This document shows positions 61,701 to 64,000 of a stretch of 64,000 nucleotides of DNA, in pieces. The position numbers were made by a program, and so were the translations under genes. How positions within the stretch are numbered: the stretch's first letter is position 1; the number at the start of each line of letters is the position of its first letter. The stretch lies in assembly GCA_964036045.1 (NCBI GenBank), contig OZ038379.1, forward strand, positions 185,528,495 to 185,592,494. Reading direction: 5' to 3'. The notes below the pieces were generated by a model. It was given only the letters and a program-made list of their open reading frames with translations, was not told the origin of the DNA and ran no database searches. This DNA is from Eutreptiella sp. 'Long Island Sound 2002'. Lineage: Eukaryota > Euglenozoa > Euglenophyceae > Eutreptiales > Eutreptiaceae.

Positions 61701-62911
61701 AAAACCCTCAGGGTGCCTCTCTCATGCATTTGTGTGGGTTGCAGCAGGGTACCGACGTGGGCCCAGCTCCCCTCTGCACAAGGCAAAACTCCAGGGTAGT
61801 AGCTGAGCGCCACCGTGGCCTTGGCTCCCCTGTCCTGCAGTCACGTTCTCTTTTGGTGCGGGAGCACCGTGCTCCCGGGCCGAGTCCTCAACGGGTGTCA
61901 GCAGGGTATCATAACGTCCCAGCTCCCTGTTTGGCCCCAACATCGAGTCTCCGCCGGGTGGCAGGATGGCACCGAGCACAGGCCCCCCTCGCTGGTCCTG
62001 TGACGTGCCGGCAGGGCGTGCCCCAGGGCAACCCCCCTGGAATGGAAACCGCCATGCCTGAAGTCTCTTTGGACGGACGGGTCTCACCCATGAGCCAGAG
62101 AATGGACCCGCTGCAGGATCAACGTATAGCGTTTGCGGTGCCCTTGGACCTGGACAGCGTGCCAGGAGGGGCATTCTCAGGCGCGCCCCCAGATTTTCTC
62201 ACTTTGGGTGGAGTTAAAACAGGACTCCCTCCTTGTGTCCACGTGGGTGTTGGCCCATCGTACATGGGCTTGTGGTGGCGCTCCTCCTCCTCCTCATGTG
62301 CTGCTGTGCCCTGCAATGCCCTGCTCTGAGTTGCCCTGCAATGCACTGCAATGCAATGCCCTGCCCTGCCCTGCAATGCCCAGCCCTGCCCCACTGCACT
62401 GCAATGCCCGGCCCTGCCCTGCCCTGTACTGCCCTGCCCTGCTCTGCCCTGTACTGGACTGCCGTGCCCGTGCCCTGCAATGCAGGTCCTTGGGTCCCCT
62501 TGGGCCCCCTCCCATTTCGCATCTTGCACACTGTATTACCTTGGCACCTACTTAGATACCGGCCAAACAATGAAGGAGGCAGGCGGGGAGGGAGGGCACC
62601 TGCTACCCCAAACAGAAGCACCACCAGTGTGGCATCGAACATGTCTCCCAAACCGACAGCGCTGCAAACCGCCACCACTACCAAGAAGTTAATGTCAAGG
62701 CGTAGCCTGCGGCTCCGAACGGCCTTAAGGACGATGGGCGGTAGGCCATACAGGAGGAACGCCGCCATGGCAGACCACGCCACTTGATAATGTGAATCCC
62801 GGAAGGCAAACCACGTGTAAACGGCGGCCACGAAAAAGACCACCTGGACACCCATGTAGATCACGAAGCCCGGGGGCAGAAGGAGACCGAAATCCTCTTT
62901 TTCAGCATTGT
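40420..62911 (-). CDS. P1B-type heavy-metal ATPase (Zn/Cd/Pb-like) with giant His-rich insert; 5' end missing
   Basis: Ten exons (minus strand): 62911-62600, 60593-60472, 60201-59971, 53476-53303, 52372-52151, 51299-49806, 46789-46616, 44767-44545, 42650-42414, 40742-40420. All introns are GT-AG and all phases agree, giving 1169 complete codons and a TGA stop at 40420-40422. In order come membrane helices MA, MB, M1 and M2; actuator domain with TGE; M3; M4 with CPCSIVMATP; DKTGT; a His-rich insert; the HP motif; GxGxxG-type loop; TGD; GDGIND; and M5/M6. By family knowledge such pumps export divalent metals across a membrane using ATP. LDRLAALN after LIKSGG and the M5 Lys (LKAV) and M6 Asp (SDM) favour the Zn/Cd/Pb subgroup. 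The first visible exon starts with two bases completing a codon, so at least one upstream exon, perhaps with a metal-binding HMA domain, is not seen. Confidence 0.95.
40743..42413. other. ATPase intron 9
   Basis: Contents: a CCCA-rich tract (40850-40990), a GGCGGTT-like patch at 41222-41290, and the left arm of a large inverted repeat at 41863-42055. No gene. Confidence 0.7.
41863..42055 (+). repeat. Inverted-repeat arm, left of ATPase exon 9
   Basis: This 193-bp arm (begins agtactggactctctgg) is the reverse complement of 43293-43484 with essentially no differences except the length of a C run. The spacer is about 1.24 kb and contains exon 9. Confidence 0.95.
42414..42650 (-). CDS. ATPase exon 9: TGD and GDGxND motifs
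   Basis: The acceptor is ccactatcag, the donor ATGG before GTATGC. It encodes VLQDAGVWPALVTGDLPDCA, then the helix to GMVGDGINDGPALVHADVG. The usual NDAPAL is NDGPAL here. The 237-nt exon has phase 1 at both ends. Confidence 0.95.
43293..43484 (-). repeat. Inverted-repeat arm, right of ATPase exon 9
   Basis: Reverse complement of 41863-42055. No target-site duplication is seen at the outer ends of the pair. Confidence 0.95.
43540..44340. repeat. 45-bp minisatellite in ATPase intron 8
   Basis: About 18 units of 45 bp built on gctgtggctggtgcagtg. Two sub-types differ at catacatttcc or catagacctcc. From about 43930 a four-unit, 180-bp higher-order period is visible; the marker gctgcccgtggcatacat is at 43978 and 44158. 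All frames are open because 45 is divisible by three, so the repetitive proteins predicted here are not evidence of a gene. Confidence 0.95.
44545..44767 (-). CDS. ATPase exon 8: rest of the nucleotide-binding domain
   Basis: The acceptor is cttgtgtcacag, the donor GACAA before GTGTGC (phase 1). It encodes GIVGTVEQTPVAVGNWGLMK, the typical end of the ATP-binding Gly-rich loop. AKTIAFVALGGRLELALALC then leads back into the P domain. Confidence 0.94.
44768..46615. other. ATPase intron 7
   Basis: No named repeat. The plus-strand frame 44798-45619 has no domain signature. Confidence 0.6.
46616..46789 (-). CDS. ATPase exon 7: HP motif of the nucleotide-binding domain
   Basis: The acceptor is cttccatgcag, the donor ATTAAG before GTGTGC; the exon is 58 codons, phase 0 at both ends. 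HYAAALEATSSHPVGMAL carries the His-Pro pair that contacts ATP in P1B pumps, followed by ALGSGYGLPPALGIK. Confidence 0.95.
46790..49805. other. ATPase intron 6
   Basis: A 3-kb intron with a CTAT tetranucleotide run (48481-48520), poly-G/C tracts and no recognisable gene. Confidence 0.6.
49806..51299 (-). CDS. ATPase exon 6: 498-codon His-rich insert
   Basis: The acceptor is gtgccgttcag, the donor GATGCAG before GTGTGC; 1494 nt, phase 0 at both ends. It starts VPGSNWPNVDESSHVADDHS, then GGGCCHGHSHEHGH and a run of eight His. About 420 residues of HGHGHENGHSHG-type repeats follow, with regular GCGHG, EPEHG and HDHG variants. It ends with non-repetitive SDFGAWKALDSMQ. Roughly four residues in ten are His, and Cys recurs about every 25-30 residues. 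Such sequences bind Zn, Cd, Ni or Cu and occur in metal transporters, usually at termini; here the position is between DKTGT and the HP motif. A buffering or sensing role is inferred. Confidence 0.85.
51300..52150. other. ATPase intron 5
   Basis: No named repeat; C-rich near the exon 5 side (52036-52090). Confidence 0.6.
52151..52372 (-). CDS. ATPase exon 5: CPC metal-site helix and phosphorylation site
   Basis: The acceptor is gaatgctcag, the donor GCAGGAG before GTACGG; 74 codons, phase 0. VLACPCSIVMATPVA is the M4 transport-site helix. LIKSGGVALDRLAAL leads to LDKTGTLTEGSF, whose Asp is phosphorylated in the cycle. Confidence 0.97.
52373..53302. other. ATPase intron 4
   Basis: 930 bp, no repeat or gene recognised. 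Confidence 0.6.
53303..53476 (-). CDS. ATPase exon 4: actuator-to-M3 segment
   Basis: The acceptor is ctgcgtag, the donor GATTCTC before GTATGA; 58 codons, phase 0. AIVEEAQAKPSSIGVFVDRF and ARFYTPALLVFAVAVLFIPP are the standard P1B linker and M3, and LHTALLIL begins M4. Confidence 0.96.
55451..55912 (+). CDS. RNase H (type 1-like) domain, antisense in ATPase intron 3
   Basis: From an acceptor-like tttgtcag at 55488 the frame reads VFTDGSSKKFDGVGKLGGYG, then QTNNAAELMAALRAL, TICSDSEYVLLGV, and SHVRVEGNNEADRLASVG before TGA. These supply the Asp, Glu, Asp and His/Asp positions of an RNase H1 active site, an enzyme that cuts RNA in RNA-DNA hybrids. The frame is open from 55451, and the first ATG (55589) lies after the first catalytic Asp, so a start in this exon would give a dead protein. 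It is either an exon of an interleaved gene or a retroelement fragment; the K-rich VKRWVGSCRPVSKVPIWEE spacer favours a cellular-type enzyme. Confidence 0.75.
   Translation, partial: ECPPLCNVPPFVRPVFTDGSSKKFDGVGKLGGYGVYSQDGQSIAQHMPIGMKQTNNAAELMAALRALRLHTHGKVTICSDSEYVLLGVRGAAKRWKVKRWVGSCRPVSKVPIWEEVLLELDRNERELVWIKVPSHVRVEGNNEADRLASVGLH
55913..56275 (+). pseudogene. In-frame continuation after the RNase H stop
   Basis: After the TGA at 55910-55912 the same frame stays open for 120 codons to a TAG at 56275. The sequence looks coding: FNPTPHKKEATQFCTPPPPL, then an acidic Ser/Thr-rich tail with DPDTDNTDASCTDSGLDSG. A single stop separates the two parts. That may mean a disabling mutation, stop-codon readthrough or unrelated sequence. 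Confidence 0.4.
56276..56962. other. Non-coding part of ATPase intron 3
   Basis: No gene recognised; poly-G at 56691-56703 and poly-C at 56933-56945. Confidence 0.4.
56963..57507. repeat. Element with direct terminal repeats, copy 2
   Basis: The left 260 bp match 14815-15074 and the right 120 bp match 15400-15530, including the shared ATTAATACGGTCCCTACGCC-type ends. The middle part is different from copy 1. On the minus strand it has an open patch rich in Lys/Pro/Ser (NLREPKPAPKPRAKASSKAS). Confidence 0.6.
59755..59890. repeat. ACAAC/ACACC pentamer microsatellite
   Basis: Irregular acaac, acacc and acagc pentamers near the 5' end of ATPase intron 3. Confidence 0.85.
59971..60201 (-). CDS. 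ATPase exon 3: actuator domain with TGE
   Basis: The acceptor is cctctcaatag, the donor AGCATTCAG before GTGTGG; 77 codons, phase 0. DVAVGTLLGVRAGDQIPLDA, SAAVDESAVTGEAAPLSKGP and GTIVQNGFMEVRTTGTA match the A domain; TGE drives dephosphorylation. Confidence 0.97.
60472..60593 (-). CDS. ATPase exon 2: link from M2 to the actuator domain
   Basis: The acceptor is ttactttcag and the donor GTGGAG is followed by GTATTG. The two leading bases complete a Gly codon with exon 1. ILEKVCFEKVRREIRGIDVS and VQVAILAEP correspond to the usual post-M2 helix and first A-domain strand. Confidence 0.92.
61364..61659. mobile_element. hAT-like MITE family B, copy 2
   Basis: The left end is CGGGGCGGTCCTTAAC (one change from the expected CAGGG) and the complement of the right end is CAGGGCGGTCCTTTGG. 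The 8-bp duplication CACTGCAC lies at 61356-61363 and 61660-61667, within a CACTG-rich setting. The interior array of GGCGGTT units (61445-61590) and the GGGCGGTCCTTAACAAAAAA end match copy 1 at 21.5 kb. Confidence 0.85.
62295..62480. repeat. CCCTG/CAATGC short tandem array
   Basis: Irregular units of ccctg, gccctgcaat and tgcaatgc. Simple sequence without coding content. Confidence 0.8.
62600..62911 (-). CDS. ATPase exon 1 of those visible: helices MA, MB, M1, M2
   Basis: The acceptor is cccgttcttttcag, the donor GTAGCAG before GTGCCC. It begins with two bases of a codon, then NAEKEDFGLLLPPG. The helices are FVIYMGVQVVFFVAAVYTWF, AWSAMAAFLLYGLPPIVLKA, INFLVVVAVCSAVGLGD and TLVVLLFGVAG. MRSRRLRLDIN-like basic residues precede M1, as in the family. 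Confidence 0.96.
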
Positions 62912-63817
62912 CTGAAAAGAACGGGAGACATGTCTTCACTGTCTTGGGAAAGACGCTGCACCAACCAACGTCAGCAATTTATTCCTAAAAAGGCAAACCA
63001 TTGCGCACCCTACCACTGGTGTGGAAAATGTAACACAGGTTCCCTCAGCCCCGCGGTGCGCCGATACCTGGTTGGGGGTACGCCAAGCGGGGGAGGGGCG
63101 TCTTTCATTGCTATTTCCTCATTGTGAAATTGGGGAGTTGGGGGGCGCGGGGGCCAAGTTCACACGTCTAGTTCTGGGTGTGGTCCGGGAGGCACGGGTC
63201 GCATCAGTGACTCACACGTGTGCGTTACACGCAGGGCAGCCCACAGGAACCCCCCGGCCTGCACAACCTTGTTGCCTGAAGGGCAAAAAGCTTCCCTCGG
63301 ACAACGTCAGTCGGCACCCCGTGTCTACAGAACGACCCACCCACCTGGGGCTGAACATGAGAGGGTGGGATCAGAGATTCTTAGCTCGCTGAGGCACGCC
63401 CCCTCCCTCACGCTTGTAAACGATGCCTATTCAAATGCCGCGCAATGAAACCGGTCCAACAAAAACAAAGTGTCCTTGATGTACTCGCAATTAGCTAGTG
63501 ATGGCTTGCCGAAAGAATGCAAGCGAAAACATGGAGTTCAACACTGGAAGCTATGGCTTGGAGCAGACCTGGCACAAGTATCCGGCGTGCCACATGTCGG
63601 CACATGCGAGCGCACGTCATTGCCGGATGCTGCCGGATGCAAGCCCCACCCCCTGCCAGACACCGCCAGAAGCTGCCGGATGCTTTTTTGGGCCAACACG
63701 TGCAATGCTTTGGTTGAGTCGGGCACCTCGGATGGTCATGCCACATTTGCAGGATACATTCACAATGAGTTGTATGGAAAAGGAGAAAATAACAAAGACC
63801 ACAAACAGAGAAAAAGT
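62912..63817. other. Presumed intron upstream of the first visible ATPase exon
   Basis: No GMxCxxC-type metal-binding domain or signal sequence was found on the minus strand here, so the N-terminal exon(s) probably lie beyond the right edge. Confidence 0.5.
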
Positions 63818-63880
63818 TGTGCACACTGGATATTGATCCACCAGTAGGCATTCAACCAACTAAGCTATTGTTGAGATCTA
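63818..63880 (-). repeat. tRNA-like relic
   Basis: On the minus strand, A-box-like TAGCTTAGTTGGTTGAATG and B-box-like GGATCAATATCC surround CCTACTGGTGG. It resembles the relic at 8231-8300 in the A box. No complete cloverleaf was found. Confidence 0.35.
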
Positions 63881-64000
63881 CCATCCCCGTGTAACATCAT
63901 CCAAAGCGTGCACGTTATGTGCGGAGAAAGTGCCAACCACGGTTTTGCCATCACTTTTGGATTGTCCGTAAAATTCTGTGCATTTTGGGTTTACACACAT

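Larger units (their letters stand above)
60594..62599. other. ATPase intron 1
   Basis: Contents: a purine-rich GGGAGG tract (60730-60980), hAT MITE family B copy 2 (61364-61659) and an irregular CCCTG/CAATGC array (62295-62480). No gene. Confidence 0.7.

Noticed and set aside
62912-64000. N-terminal HMA domain of the ATPase
   Set aside because: No GMxCxxC-type motif or compatible phase-1 exon was found on the minus strand, so none is claimed.

Overview
The window looks like nuclear DNA of a eukaryote, most likely a GC-rich alga or other protist. The evidence is a gene with at least ten exons joined by ordinary GT-AG introns, very low gene density, many micro- and minisatellites, and remnants of hAT, Harbinger-like and LINE elements. 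No rRNA, operon, CRISPR or prokaryotic signal was seen, and I cannot name the organism from sequence alone.

Layout. 1.4-2.8 kb (-): intact single-exon F-box/TPR protein. 4-9 kb: non-coding, with three short DNA transposons that have clear target-site duplications. 9.6-12.1 kb (-): a long, very GC-rich single-exon gene for an 830-residue protein of unknown function. 12.4-29 kb: repeat-dominated, with Harbinger-like and hAT elements, a LINE endonuclease remnant, GT/CA and GGT microsatellites, and one or two exons of unrecognised genes. 29.2-31.8 kb (-): a probable two-exon gene for a Pro-Glu repeat protein with a C-terminal membrane segment. 32-38.1 kb: nested Harbinger-like elements, a 28-bp minisatellite in three blocks and another small element. 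40.4-62.9 kb (-): one gene occupying about 22.5 kb, a P1B-type (Zn/Cd/Pb-like) heavy-metal ATPase.

The ATPase is the main result. Ten exons were joined by hand; all nine introns are GT-AG and every phase agrees. They give 1169 complete codons from the first membrane helices to the stop; the N-terminal exon(s) lie upstream of base 62,912 or beyond the window. One exon of 1494 nt (49806-51299) inserts about 498 residues, mostly HGHGHENGH-type repeats, between the phosphorylation site (DKTGT) and the HP motif of the nucleotide-binding domain. Without that exon the spacing is close to that of ordinary P1B ATPases. Another exon (42414-42650), carrying TGD and GDGxND, is flanked in its two introns by nearly identical ~192-bp inverted repeats. 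Both exons have symmetric phases, so either could be skipped in frame.

The ATPase introns hold other sequence: an antisense RNase H gene or relic with an in-frame TGA, a 45-bp minisatellite, a hAT MITE and other repeats.

The small DNA transposons share an unusual plan: terminal inverted repeats beginning GGGGG or GAGGG, 3-bp target duplications, and just inside the ends a cluster of short alternating GC words that differs between families. One locus (32,212-33,878) is an element with its own duplication, an internal inversion and a second element inserted inside it, also with its own duplication.
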